64,000 nt of DNA from Labrys sp. WJW (GCF_001676615.1 NZ_LYXZ01000029.1:1-64000); one strand, 5' to 3'. Positions 41,471-50,162 are shown, counted from the stretch's first letter. The notes: generated from the sequence alone by a model not told the origin. Numbers and translations are program-made.

Positions 41471-41573
41471 AGGCGAATGAGTTACGTACCTCGCAATTGT
41501 CAGATTAACGGGACGGCAGGTTCTGTCAATCACGCTTTCCGGAATGGGGCAGCATGAAACGCTTCGATCAATA

Positions 41574-42596
41574 TCATCGCCCGGCAGAAAATCGCTCGCG
41601 ATAGGATTGCGGCGTCGTTGCGAGATGCCGTGCAAAGCCGCGCCGCATCGTCTCCTCGCAGCCGAAGCCGCAGCGAGCGGCGATCTGCTTGAGGGGCTGG
41701 GTGGTGTCGGCGAGCAGCGTGCGCGCCTGTTCGACCCGAAGCCTTTCGACGGCCCGGGCCGGCGGCATGCCGGTGGCCTCCCGGTAGCGGCGCTGAAAGC
41801 TGCGTTCGCTCATGCCGGCCTGCGCGGCGAGGGCGGGGACCGACAGGTCGGCTGCAAGGTTTTCGCGCATCCAGCCATGCAGGGTTTCGAAGCGGGAGGC
41901 GCCATGCTGGAGCGCCAGGGCCGCGCTGTATTGCGACTGTCCGCCCGGCCGCTTGAGGAAGACCACCAGCTCACGCGCCACCGCCAGCGCCATGGCACGG
42001 CCGAGGTCGCGTTCGACCAAAGCGAGGGTGAGGTCGATGCCGGCGGTCACACCGGCCGAGGTCCATAGATGGCCGTCCTCGATGAAGATCGGATCGGCTT
42101 CCACCTGCGCCGCCGGGAAGCGTTCGGCCAGCAGGGCGCAGGAATCCCAATGGGTCACGGCGCGCCTGCCGTCGAGCAGGCCGGCGGCACCGGCGAGGAA
42201 CGCACCTGTGCAGACAGCCGCAACCCTTCGCGCGGTCGCCGCCCTGGCCGCGACCCAGGCAACGAGCGCGGCATCCTCGGCGGCCTCATGCACGGCGCGC
42301 CCGCCGGCGATCACCAGCGTATCGCACGCTTCGCTCGCGGCAGGCAGGGGTTCGGCCTGCAGAGTCAGCCCGGCCCAGGCCGCGACCGGGTCCTGCCGGG
42401 CGACAATGCGCAGGCGATAGGCCGGGGGCAGCCCGTCATCCTCCAGGAGACGATTGGCCGAGGCGAACACCTGCATGGGGCCAGCGATGTCGAGGAGTTG
42501 AAACCCCGGAAAAGCCAGCAGATCGATCGTGCGCGGTGGCCTGCCGGTCCACGGCCCGTCGATTGGGTTTGGCGCAAAATGCGGGTCAAACGACAT
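41574..42596 (-). CDS. GlxA-type transcriptional regulator (DJ-1/PfpI domain plus AraC HTH)
   Basis: 340 residues. The N-terminal DJ-1/PfpI domain (IDLLAFPGFQLLDIAGPMQVFASANRLL; nucleophile-elbow AAVCTGAFLAGAAGLLDGRRAVTHWD; SAGVTAGIDLTLALVERDLG) is followed by an AraC-type double HTH from about 235 (LSVPALAAQAGMSERSFQRRYREATGMPPARAVERLRVEQARTLL ... LKQIAARCGFGCEETMRRGFARH). It is divergent from an isonitrile hydratase gene over 65 bp and very probably controls it. Confidence 0.9.
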   Translation of the reverse strand: MSFDPHFAPNPIDGPWTGRPPRTIDLLAFPGFQLLDIAGPMQVFASANRLLEDDGLPPAYRLRIVARQDPVAAWAGLTLQAEPLPAASEACDTLVIAGGRAVHEAAEDAALVAWVAARAATARRVAAVCTGAFLAGAAGLLDGRRAVTHWDSCALLAERFPAAQVEADPIFIEDGHLWTSAGVTAGIDLTLALVERDLGRAMALAVARELVVFLKRPGGQSQYSAALALQHGASRFETLHGWMRENLAADLSVPALAAQAGMSERSFQRRYREATGMPPARAVERLRVEQARTLLADTTQPLKQIAARCGFGCEETMRRGFARHLATTPQSYRERFSAGR

Positions 42597-42661
42597 TTGC
42601 GCCAGAGGCTGCCGCGCTAGAGTGGTTCTGTCAACCTCAAGATTTGGAACGGAGCTCCCTC

Positions 42662-43354
42662 ATGATCCTGCAGATCGGCTTTCTGGTTTTTCCCAAGGTG
42701 CAATTGCTGGACCTGGCCGGGCCTTTCGATGCTTTTGCCGCGATGCCGGGCGTCGTACAGCACCTGATCTGGAAGGATCTCGATCCGGTGACGGCGACCT
42801 CGGGCTGGCCTGTGCAGCCCACCACGACATTGCAGGACTGCCCGGTTCTCGACGTGCTGTGCGTACCGGGCGGGGCTGGCGTCAACCCGCTGATGGAGGA
42901 CGAGGTCGTCCTCGACTTCCTGCGCCGCCAGGCCTGGAGCGCCCGCTTCGTTACCTCCGTCTGCACCGGTTCCCTTGTATTGGGTGCGGCGGGGCTCCTG
43001 GAGGGAAAGCGGGCGACGACGCATTGGGGCTCGCATCATCTGCTCGAACCGCTCGGCGCAGTGCCGGTGGCCGAGCGCATTGTCGCCGACGGCCGGCTGA
43101 TCAGCGGCGGCGGCGTCACGGCCGGTATCGATTTCGCGCTCGACATCATCGCCAGGCTGCGGGGGCGCGAGGAGGCGGAGGCCGTCCAGCTCAAGCTCGA
43201 ATATGCGCCGGCACCGCCCTTCGACGCGGGGTCTCCGGCGACGGCGCCGGTCGCCGCGATCGAGGCCGCACGGGCTTCCGCCTCGATCTATGTCGAGGAG
43301 CGCGAGCGCATTGTCACCAGGCTGCGAGAGCGGAAGGCCATCGCTGCCGTCTAA
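42662..43354 (+). CDS. inhA: Isonitrile hydratase (DJ-1/PfpI family)
   Basis: 230 residues. The sequence follows Pseudomonas putida InhA closely over its length: IGFLVFPKVQLLDLAGPFD (Asp17), LDVLCVPGGAGVNPLMED, SVCTGSLVLGAAGLLEGKRATTHWGSHHLL (Cys101 nucleophile) and SGGGVTAGIDFALDIIA. InhA hydrates isonitriles to N-substituted formamides. ATG 42662 has GGAG 7 nt upstream. Its regulator GlxA-type gene is divergent; both proteins share the DJ-1 fold, suggesting origin by duplication. Confidence 0.85.
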   Translation: MILQIGFLVFPKVQLLDLAGPFDAFAAMPGVVQHLIWKDLDPVTATSGWPVQPTTTLQDCPVLDVLCVPGGAGVNPLMEDEVVLDFLRRQAWSARFVTSVCTGSLVLGAAGLLEGKRATTHWGSHHLLEPLGAVPVAERIVADGRLISGGGVTAGIDFALDIIARLRGREEAEAVQLKLEYAPAPPFDAGSPATAPVAAIEAARASASIYVEERERIVTRLRERKAIAAV

Positions 43355-43644
43355 AGTAAAACATCATGGGGATCGTTCGAGAATGAGCGCTCCGTCTTCT
43401 CCAGCCTTGCCGGGGGACGACGGAGCGTCGTTTCTCAAGGGCGCCTCAGTGCCCGGGCAGCCTGCTCACCCTATCTCGGGGGCGGGGGCCGAAGTGTTGA
43501 AGGCCGTGTTGTATCGAGGGGGGCGTCGCTCAAAAAAGAAGTTTGTGACCGAAAGGGTAGAGACGCATAGTCTGGACGCTTTCTCGAGCTTTTTGACTTA
43601 GGTCCGGTGTCTCACGCGGCGGCTGACCCCAACGAGGGGCCCTC

Positions 43645-44337
43645 ATGCGGAACTTGCTGCTTTTCCTGGTCGCAGTGACGATGCCGTGGGCGCCGCCTTC
43701 GTCTGCGGGGCAACTCGCCGTCGATCTCGAGCTGGTTCTTGCTGCGGATATTTCCTTTTCGATGTCAGACGAGAATCTGTCCGTGCAGACCGATGGCTAT
43801 GCGCAGGCCTTTCGGGATCCCGAGGTCGTTGCGGCCCTCTCCACCGGGCCTTTGGGCCGGATTGCAGCCAGCTATGTCGAATGGTCGGATGGGCAGCGCG
43901 TGGTGGTGCCATGGACCTTGCTCCGGAACAGGGCGGATGCCGAGCGCTTTGCATCCCGCATCACGGCCGGCTCGGCGAAACGCTCGGCCGGCACCACCTA
44001 TATCACTGGCATGATCCGGTTCGGGACGAGGATGATCGAGGAGAATGATTTCGCTGCCCTGCGTCGGGTGATCGATATCTCGGGCAATGGCGAGAACAAT
44101 AGGGGCGAGGCGCCTGACCGTGCTCGCGACGTCGCAATTCTGCGAGGCATTACCATCAACGGCCTGCCTATGCCGACCTGGGTCGACCCTCGCCGGCTCG
44201 GCGAGGTGCCGGCGGATATCTATTACCGCGATCACGTCATCGGCGGCCCCGGGGCCTTTCTCCTGAAAGTGGACGACAGGGCCAATGTGCTGAGATCGAT
44301 CAAGTCAAAATTGCTGCGCGAGATCGCGGCCAACTGA
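43645..44337 (+). CDS. DUF1194 von Willebrand factor A-like exported protein
   Basis: 230 residues, export signal MRNLLLFLVAVTMPWAPPSSAG. A vWA-like fold is indicated by the metal-site motif LAADISFSMSDENLSVQ (DxSxS) near residue 30, TYITGMIRFGTRMIEEN and VIDISGNGENNRGEAPDRARD. These are the recognised blocks of DUF1194 proteins, which are periplasmic and of unknown function. The N-terminal region before it (43355-43644) holds nothing I can support as a gene. Confidence 0.85.
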   Translation: MRNLLLFLVAVTMPWAPPSSAGQLAVDLELVLAADISFSMSDENLSVQTDGYAQAFRDPEVVAALSTGPLGRIAASYVEWSDGQRVVVPWTLLRNRADAERFASRITAGSAKRSAGTTYITGMIRFGTRMIEENDFAALRRVIDISGNGENNRGEAPDRARDVAILRGITINGLPMPTWVDPRRLGEVPADIYYRDHVIGGPGAFLLKVDDRANVLRSIKSKLLREIAAN

Positions 44338-44387
44338 GTGTCCTTGCCGACCATGTCACCCGGGCAGTTCCGGCCAGGCGTTGCGTT

Positions 44388-45035
44388 TTATCCGGCGGGG
44401 CCGGCGAACAGGATCAGGTTGCCGTCGGGATCCAGGACGATGAAGGTCCTGGCGCCCCACGGCTCTTTTCTGAGCGGCTGGTGGAAGACCACGCCTGTAG
44501 CCTGGAAATTCAGGAAAAGCTGCTTGATCTCGGCGGCGCTGTCGACCGTGATGGCGGCGGAGAGTAGATGCTCGCGCTGCCTGACATCGCCGAGATAGAC
44601 CGGCTCGCACACCAATCTGAGGGCCAGCAGGGCCCTGTCGCGGCTGACCTGCCCGTAGAAGGGCGGATTGCCATAGACGAAGTCGATACTGAAGCCGAGC
44701 CTGGTGGTGAAGAAGTCGCAGGAGGTCTTGATGTCGGTGACGAAGAGCTGGGCCGCGGCCGAGCTCAAAAAGGGTTCCGGCAGGGGCGGTGCGGGGATAT
44801 CCGTCATGGTCGAAACTCCTGTCTTGAGCGCCTCCCATCCCACGAAGCCTGACTGGCGAGCGACGAGTTCCAGGGCATCGGCAAGCTGGAAATTCGCCTT
44901 CAATATCTGGTGATCGTCGAGGCCGTGGAAGCGCGGCAAGGCAGCCCGGATCTCGGCGGCGACCGGGTGATAGTGCTCGCGATGCCAACGCAGATATTGC
45001 TTGGCCTGCTTCCTGAGGTTTTCGAGGTTCGGCAT
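44388..45035 (-). CDS. Glyoxalase/VOC superfamily protein with extra N-terminal helical domain
   Basis: 215 residues. The N-terminal 70 residues (MPNLENLRKQAKQYLRWHREHYHPVAAEIRAALPRF ... FQLADALELVARQSGFVGWEALK) form a His-rich helical domain found before some VOC proteins. From about 90 a VOC domain follows: AAQLFVTDIKTSCDFFTTRLGFSIDFVYGNPPFYGQVSRDRALLALR and, at the end, RTFIVLDPDGNLILFAGP. VOC proteins include glyoxalases, dioxygenases and antibiotic-binding proteins; the class here is undecided. Divergent from the padR-like gene. Confidence 0.82.
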   Translation of the reverse strand: MPNLENLRKQAKQYLRWHREHYHPVAAEIRAALPRFHGLDDHQILKANFQLADALELVARQSGFVGWEALKTGVSTMTDIPAPPLPEPFLSSAAAQLFVTDIKTSCDFFTTRLGFSIDFVYGNPPFYGQVSRDRALLALRLVCEPVYLGDVRQREHLLSAAITVDSAAEIKQLFLNFQATGVVFHQPLRKEPWGARTFIVLDPDGNLILFAGPAG

Positions 45036-45258
45036 GGGCGCAATCGTGTTTTCGATTGTAGGCGGGCATTGCCCTTCCGACAGTCCGCCGGTGCGCCCTA
45101 CGCAGCGCCGAAAGAGTGCTGCAGGGGGCCTTCGCTGTCAATCATCGCAGCGTTGCGGGGCGGAACACCCTGTCCACGCGCCACAATGGCCCCTGTCTCG
45201 TCTGTCTCCCATCATCTCCGTCGCCGCAGCAGAATTTTCAGAAAGGCTCTTGCGTAAT

Positions 45259-45297
45259 CTATCTTTCGATATATCTTAAGATCCATCTTAAAGATAG
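45259..45297. promoter_or_regulatory. Operator-like palindrome array upstream of padR/yqjI-like gene
   Basis: Perfect palindromes ATCTTAAGAT (45273-45282) and ATCTTAAAGAT (45285-45295), centred 12-13 bp apart, plus an enclosing pair CTATCTTT (45259-45266) / AAAGATAG (45290-45297). They end 18 bp before the ATG. Position and symmetry suit autoregulation by the PadR-type protein. Confidence 0.6.
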
Positions 45298-45314
45298 AAC
45301 GAAAGGTATATCGA

Positions 45315-45956
45315 ATGTTTGGACGACATCATGAGGGCCGCGGACGCGGCGAGTTCTGGGGCCGTGGCGGTTTTCGCGGCTGGGGCCGCGAGGGGCAGCA
45401 GGAATGTGCGCCGGGCCGTGGCGGGCGCTGGGGGCGCGGCGGTTTCGAAGGCGATGGCCCCGGCGATTTCTTCGGCCGTGGTTTTGGCGGTCGTGGCCGC
45501 GTCTTCGGCCATGGCGATTTGCGCCTGGTCATCCTGGCGCTGATCGCCGAGAAACCGCGCCATGGCTATGAACTGATCCGCGCCATCGAGGAAAAGTTCG
45601 GCGGCGCCTACGCTCCGAGCCCCGGCGCGGTCTATCCCACGCTGACCCTCCTGGAAGAGCAGGACCATATCCGCAGCGAGGCCTCGGACGGCACCAAGAA
45701 GCTCTACACCATTACCCCCGAAGGCGAGGCCTTCCTTGCCGAGAACCGCGATGCGGTCGACGGCGTGATGGCCCGTATGGATCTTGCTGCCAGCGCCTTC
45801 TCCGCCCGTTCCACGCCGGAGATGGTGCGCGAGGCCCTGCATACGTTCCGGCACGCTTTGCAGATGCATCGTGGTCCCTGGACGCAGGCCGAGGCCGAGC
45901 GGATCCGCGCTATCATCGAAAAGGCCGCCCGCGACATCGTTGGCGGCCAGGGCTGA
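45315..45956 (+). CDS. PadR-family regulator resembling E. coli YqjI, with a Gly/Arg-rich N-terminus
   Basis: 213 residues. The winged-helix part (from 66) GHGDLRLVILALIAEKPRHGYELIRAIEEKFGGAYAPSPGAVYPTLTLLEEQDHIRSE matches YqjI closely. In YqjI the N-terminal tail is His/Cys-rich and binds nickel; here it is Gly/Arg/Phe-rich (RGRGEFWGRGGFRGWGRE) with only two adjacent His and one Cys (residues 5-31), so metal sensing is uncertain. C-terminal helices match PadR dimerisation. Operator-like palindromes precede it and a strong terminator follows. Confidence 0.85.
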   Translation: MFGRHHEGRGRGEFWGRGGFRGWGREGQQECAPGRGGRWGRGGFEGDGPGDFFGRGFGGRGRVFGHGDLRLVILALIAEKPRHGYELIRAIEEKFGGAYAPSPGAVYPTLTLLEEQDHIRSEASDGTKKLYTITPEGEAFLAENRDAVDGVMARMDLAASAFSARSTPEMVREALHTFRHALQMHRGPWTQAEAERIRAIIEKAARDIVGGQG

Positions 45957-46054
45957 CGGCCATCCTCATCCAGGAAACCTTGCAGGATCGTGGGTCCTGT
46001 TGGTTTTAATACTAGGATAAAGCTGGCACTTCTCCGGTGATCCAGAACGCGTAA

Positions 46055-46083
46055 AAACAGGGCGCCGTTGCGGCGCCCTGTTT
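46055..46083 (+). terminator. Rho-independent terminator after the padR-like gene
   Basis: AAACAGGGCGCCG-TTG-CGGCGCCCTGTTT, a perfect 13-bp stem, 98 bp past the stop. It works in either direction. Confidence 0.8.
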
Positions 46084-46161
46084 GCCGTTTCCGGTGATTT
46101 TTCCCAATTCATTGTCCCGACGACACCGATACCATCGGCTCTCATCGGTTGTGAGTATTTG

Positions 46162-47514
46162 ATGAACGCCGCCACCATGGATGGCTTGCCCATTCCCCAA
46201 CGCTTCCTGGCCTTCCTGACCATTGCCATGGCGCTGACCATGGCGGTGCTCGACAGTGCCATCGTCAATGTCGCTTTGCCTTCGATCGCGGGCGAACTCG
46301 CGGTCTCCCCGGCAGAATCGATCTGGGTGGTCACCGCCTATCAGCTCGCGGTCACCATCTCGCTGCTGCCCCTGTCCTCGCTTGGCGACATTATCGGCTA
46401 CAAGCGCGTCTACTGGGCGGGTCTGGCCGTGTTCACCGCGGCCTCCTTTGCCTGTGCCCAGGCCTCGTCGCTACCGGTGCTGGCGCTGGCGCGGGCGGTG
46501 CAGGGACTTGGGGGGGCCGGCATCATGAGCGTCAACATCGCCCTGGTGCGCTATATCTTCCCCAAGGCCTCCCTGGGCTCGGGTGTCGGCTACACGGCGC
46601 TGGTGGTGGCGGTGTCGTCGGCGGCGGGGCCCAGCGTGGCCTCGGCCATCCTGACCGTGGCGAACTGGCAATGGCTGTTCCTGGTCAACGTACCGATCGG
46701 CCTCATCGCCCTCTTCGTCGCAGCCCGGGCCTTGCCGCAGACGCCGGCATCCGGCCATCGCTTCGACTGGATCAGCGCCGTCCTCAATGCTTTCGCCTTC
46801 GGCCTGCTGATCGCGGGGCTCGATGGCCTCGGTGATACCGGAACCATGCCGATCGCGCTCGCGATGATCGGTGGGGCCGCGGTGGCGGCCCTCATCTTGG
46901 TCCGGCGATCGGTGAAGCAGCCGGTGCCGATGCTGCCGGTCGATCTCTTGCGGCGGCCGGTCTTCTCGCTGTCGATGGCGACCTCGATCTGCTCCTTCGC
47001 GTCACAGAGCATGGCCTATGTGGCGCTGCCCTTTTTCCTGCAGCGCACGCTCGGCCATTCCGAGGCGGCCACGGGATTCCTGATGACGCCCTGGCCGCTG
47101 ATGACGGCGCTGATCGCTCCCATCTCGGGCCGGCTGTCCGATCGGATCTCGCCTGAGAAGCTCGGCATTGCCGGGCTCTGCCTGCTGGCGGCGGGGCTAG
47201 CGGCCGTCGCCAGCATGGGCGAGCGGCCCGACAGCTTCGATATCGTCTGGCGGCTTGCTTTGTGCGGCTTCGGCTTCGGCCTGTTCCAGTCGCCCAACAA
47301 CCGCATCATCATCACCAGCGCGCCGCGCGAGCGCAGCGGCGGGGCCAGCGGCCTGCAATCGACCGGCCGGCTGCTTGGCCAGTCGATGGGTGCAGCCGTC
47401 GCGGCCGTCATCTTCAGCCTGGTCGCGCAAGGACAGACCGAATTGATCGCCTGGATCGGCGCGGGCCTCGCGCTGGTCGGAGCCGTGTCGAGCGGGCTGC
47501 GCAAGCCGGGCTGA
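46162..47514 (+). CDS. MFS transporter, DHA2/EmrB-like
   Basis: 450 residues from ATG 46162 (a preceding TTG at 46159 is possible). Fourteen-helix-type drug exporter family features: AMALTMAVLDSAIVNVALPSIAGELAVSPAESIWVVTAYQLAVTISLLPLSSLGDIIGYKR (motif D and A) and GYTALVVAVSSAAGPSVASAILTVANWQWLFLVNVPIGL (motif C). Exports a hydrophobic compound by proton antiport. The length fits 13-14 helices. No EmrA-type adaptor gene lies nearby. Confidence 0.87.
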   Translation: MNAATMDGLPIPQRFLAFLTIAMALTMAVLDSAIVNVALPSIAGELAVSPAESIWVVTAYQLAVTISLLPLSSLGDIIGYKRVYWAGLAVFTAASFACAQASSLPVLALARAVQGLGGAGIMSVNIALVRYIFPKASLGSGVGYTALVVAVSSAAGPSVASAILTVANWQWLFLVNVPIGLIALFVAARALPQTPASGHRFDWISAVLNAFAFGLLIAGLDGLGDTGTMPIALAMIGGAAVAALILVRRSVKQPVPMLPVDLLRRPVFSLSMATSICSFASQSMAYVALPFFLQRTLGHSEAATGFLMTPWPLMTALIAPISGRLSDRISPEKLGIAGLCLLAAGLAAVASMGERPDSFDIVWRLALCGFGFGLFQSPNNRIIITSAPRERSGGASGLQSTGRLLGQSMGAAVAAVIFSLVAQGQTELIAWIGAGLALVGAVSSGLRKPG

Positions 47515-47540
47515 GGACGATTGCGGGCTCAGCGCCCGTG

Positions 47541-48221
47541 TCAGCTCGCCTCGGTACCGCCGTGGGAAGGCCGCACCACCACCCGCACGCCCACCGGGGT
47601 GTTGTGATAGAGGGCCATGATGTCCTGGTTGAGCAGGCGGATGCAGCCCGACGACATCGACTTGCCGATCGAGGTCGGATCGTTGGTGCCGTGCAGGCGA
47701 TAGAGCGTGTCGCGGTCGCCCTGGTAGAGATACATGGCGCGGGCCCCGAGCGGGTTTTCGACGCCCCCTTCCATGCCGCCGGCGAATTTGGCGGCCAGCG
47801 GATCGCGCTTGACCATCTTCGGCGGCGGCGTCCAGCGCGGCCATTCCGCCTTGCGCCGGATGGTGGCCTTGCCGCTCCAGCCAAAACCTTCGCGGCCGAC
47901 ACCAACGCCATAGCGGGTGGCGGTGCCGTCGTCATGGACATGGTAGAGAAAACGATTGTCGGGATCGACGATGATGCTGCCGGGCTTCTCGCCGGCGGGG
48001 GCGACTACGACGCGCCGCAAATATCTGGGATCGATCGCCTTCAGATTGATGGGCGGATAGTCATGGCCGTTCTCCGTGCCGCCGGCATAGATCTCGCGAT
48101 AGTTGAAGCCGCTGTCGCTCGATCTATCGAACAGGGAGCCGATGGTGGCACGCGAGGAGGCGCAGCCGGCGAGCAGCAAAGGAGCACCGAAAACAAAGAC
48201 ACGACGAGATAAACCGGGCAT
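47541..48221 (-). CDS. L,D-transpeptidase lipoprotein (YkuD domain)
   Basis: 226 residues. ATG 48221 follows AAAAGG; GTG 48224 is one codon earlier. The lipobox is LLLAGC (Cys20), so the enzyme is membrane-anchored, unlike the exported relative at 31974. YkuD site: RLHGTN (His177) and SMSSGCIRL (Cys193). The segment FLYHVHDDGTATRYGVGVGREGFGWSGKATI shows close kinship with that relative. Acts on peptidoglycan tetrapeptide stems. Confidence 0.9.
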   Translation of the reverse strand: MPGLSRRVFVFGAPLLLAGCASSRATIGSLFDRSSDSGFNYREIYAGGTENGHDYPPINLKAIDPRYLRRVVVAPAGEKPGSIIVDPDNRFLYHVHDDGTATRYGVGVGREGFGWSGKATIRRKAEWPRWTPPPKMVKRDPLAAKFAGGMEGGVENPLGARAMYLYQGDRDTLYRLHGTNDPTSIGKSMSSGCIRLLNQDIMALYHNTPVGVRVVVRPSHGGTEAS

Positions 48222-48699
48222 CACAACCTTTTCCGAACAGCCATCAGTATCGAAATCACGCCAAAGGCCGGCGCCACGACATTCCGTTAGGTAGGCCTAC
48301 TATTTCCTGCAACGTTCACGCAAGCCAATACGACGTCGGGCACGAAACGTTTTGCCGAAGCGCTCCGCGAATAGCCGGACTCGGCGGGAATCGCAAAGGC
48401 TCCGGAACGGCAGGCTGTGGGGCAAATGAGCGCTCTTGCGAAAGGTGCCCGACCCACAAGCTTGGACGAGCCGGCCGAGCCAATAGCGGGCTCGGTTTGC
48501 GGGAGCCGGATTGTGGATAAGATCCGCCCCCGAAATCGGGTTCCCGCTGCCTGGCAGCTATCGCTCTTTTGAGCTGTTGTCGCAGATTGAATATACGATG
48601 TCCCCGGTGCGACAGCGTAAGGCGCCCCTGTCAGGCTACCTCGCATTAAGAAGCGTTCTATAGTAATCCGTGCTTCACCCAGTGCAGGAACAGCAAGTC
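48222..48699. other. Intergenic region between L,D-transpeptidase and corrinoid protein genes
   Basis: About 480 bp. No supported gene and no cobalamin-riboswitch-like block was recognised. A short imperfectly placed inverted repeat TGTCGCA ... TGCGACA spans 48577-48614. It must contain the promoters of both flanking divergent genes. Confidence 0.5.
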
Positions 48700-49392
48700 A
48701 TGTCCGACGGCGATCTCGATCTCAACGCACTCCCCGATGACGAGCTCGTCGAGCAGATGCACGACGACCTCTATGACGGCCTGGCCGACGAGATCGTCGA
48801 GGGCGTCAATATCCTGCTCAAGCGCGGCTGGACGCCCTATGACGTGCTCACCAAGGCCCTGGTCGAGGGCATGCGCATCGTCGGTGTCGACTTCCGCGAC
48901 GGCATCCTGTTCGTGCCGGAAGTGCTGATGTCCGCCAATTCGATGAAGGCCGGCATGAACGTGCTGCGCCCGCTCTTGGCCGAGACCGGCGCCCCCAAGG
49001 TCGGCAAGATGGTGATCGGCACCGTCAAGGGCGACATCCACGACATCGGCAAGAACCTCGTCACCATGATGATGGAAGGCGCCGGCTTCGAGGTTATCGA
49101 CCTCGGCATCAACAATCCGGTCGAGAACTATCTCGAGGCGCTGGAGAAGCACCAGCCCGAAATTCTCGGCATGTCGGCTTTGCTCACCACGACCATGCCC
49201 TATATGAAGGTCGTGATCGACACGATGAAGGAGAAGGGCATCCGCTCCGACTACATCGTGCTGGTCGGTGGCGCGCCGCTGAACGAGGCCTTCTCGGAAG
49301 CCGTGGGCGCCGATGCCTATTGCCGCGACGCCGCCATTGCGGTGGAGATGGCCAAGTCGCTGATCGGCAAGCGCCAGGGCATGGCGGGCTGA
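48700..49392 (+). CDS. Methyltransferase cognate corrinoid protein (MttC/MtbC-like)
   Basis: 230 residues from ATG 48700 (AGGAA 10 nt upstream). N-terminal helical cap (residues 5-80) then the B12-binding Rossmann domain with the lower-ligand motif VKGDIHDIGKN (DxHxxG, His at about 108) and EVIDLGINNPVE, ending MAKSLIGKRQG. It carries cobalamin and shuttles methyl groups between MttB-type and methyltetrahydrofolate-forming methyltransferases. A candidate donor enzyme is at 3719-5281. DUF1638 gene follows by 80 bp. Confidence 0.9.
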   Translation: MSDGDLDLNALPDDELVEQMHDDLYDGLADEIVEGVNILLKRGWTPYDVLTKALVEGMRIVGVDFRDGILFVPEVLMSANSMKAGMNVLRPLLAETGAPKVGKMVIGTVKGDIHDIGKNLVTMMMEGAGFEVIDLGINNPVENYLEALEKHQPEILGMSALLTTTMPYMKVVIDTMKEKGIRSDYIVLVGGAPLNEAFSEAVGADAYCRDAAIAVEMAKSLIGKRQGMAG

Positions 49393-49472
49393 GCCTGACG
49401 ACGCATCCATGCGGGGCGGCATGACGCCGTTCCGCCCGATGGACGGCGGGAACCGACCTCGGGGAGTGGGCG

Positions 49473-50096
49473 ATGACCAGTCCTTCGAAACAGACAGACG
49501 CACCCCGCTCGACGCTGGTGATTGCCTGCGGGGCGCTGGCGCGCGAATTCCTGGCGGTGAAGACGGCCAATGGCTGGGACCATATGGAGGTCACCTGCCT
49601 GCCGGCGATCTGGCACAATTATCCGCAGAAGATCCCGGACGGCATTCGCCGCAAGATCCGCGCCAACCGTGCCAAATATGACGAGATCCTGGTGCTCTAC
49701 GGCGATTGCGGCACCGGTGGCCTGCTCGACGAGGTCCTCAAGGAGGAGGGCGTCGAGCGCATCGAAGGGCCGCATTGCTATTCCTTCTTTGCCGGCGCGG
49801 ACGTTTTCGACCGCATGCAGGAGGAGGAGATCGGCACCTTCTACCTCACCGATTTCCTGGTGCGCCATTTCGACCGCTTCGTGGTCAAGGGCCTGAAGCT
49901 CGACGTCCATCCGCAATTGCTGCCGATGTATTTCGGCCATTACAAGCGGGTGATGTTTCTGGTGCAGATCCCGGACAAGGCGCTGGAGAAGAAAGCCGCC
50001 GCCGCCGCCGCCCGTCTCGGCCTGCCCTTGGAAATTCATTACACGGGGCTTTCCGGCATCGAGCCCTTCGTGAAGCCACGTGACACGGCGGCGTGA
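49473..50096 (+). CDS. DUF1638 protein, corrinoid-linked
   Basis: 207 residues, no signal peptide. Conserved Cys/His positions: Cys19 (LVIACGALAREF), Cys42 and His48 (VTCLPAIWHNYPQKIP), Cys79 (LVLYGDCGTGGLLDEVL) and His101-Cys102 (GPHCYSFFAG). The pattern suggests a metal or cofactor site. DUF1638 genes commonly neighbour corrinoid methyltransferase genes, and this one is 80 bp after the corrinoid protein gene on the same strand, so a role in that methyl transfer system is inferred; no function is established. Confidence 0.82.
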   Translation: MTSPSKQTDAPRSTLVIACGALAREFLAVKTANGWDHMEVTCLPAIWHNYPQKIPDGIRRKIRANRAKYDEILVLYGDCGTGGLLDEVLKEEGVERIEGPHCYSFFAGADVFDRMQEEEIGTFYLTDFLVRHFDRFVVKGLKLDVHPQLLPMYFGHYKRVMFLVQIPDKALEKKAAAAAARLGLPLEIHYTGLSGIEPFVKPRDTAA

Positions 50097-50162
50097 CGAG
50101 AGCGAATGCGCCGAAGGCCCGCCATGCTGTTTTATGGGTAGGCCTGATCCGGCTTTTGCTGT

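Noticed and set aside
43384..43601. Possible 72-codon gene before the vWA-like protein gene
   Set aside because: No ribosome binding site, no recognisable sequence, and the frame is only the tail of a shadow of the isonitrile hydratase gene.
48287..48646. A 119-codon minus-strand frame in the gap before the corrinoid protein gene
   Set aside because: No Shine-Dalgarno, low-complexity product, no domain; treated as non-coding.
48222..48699. Cobalamin riboswitch before the corrinoid protein gene
   Set aside because: No B12-box-like sequence was found by eye.
50097..50162. preQ1 riboswitch before the queuosine precursor transporter
   Set aside because: The 66-bp leader has no preQ1-I/II aptamer-like pattern that I can recognise.
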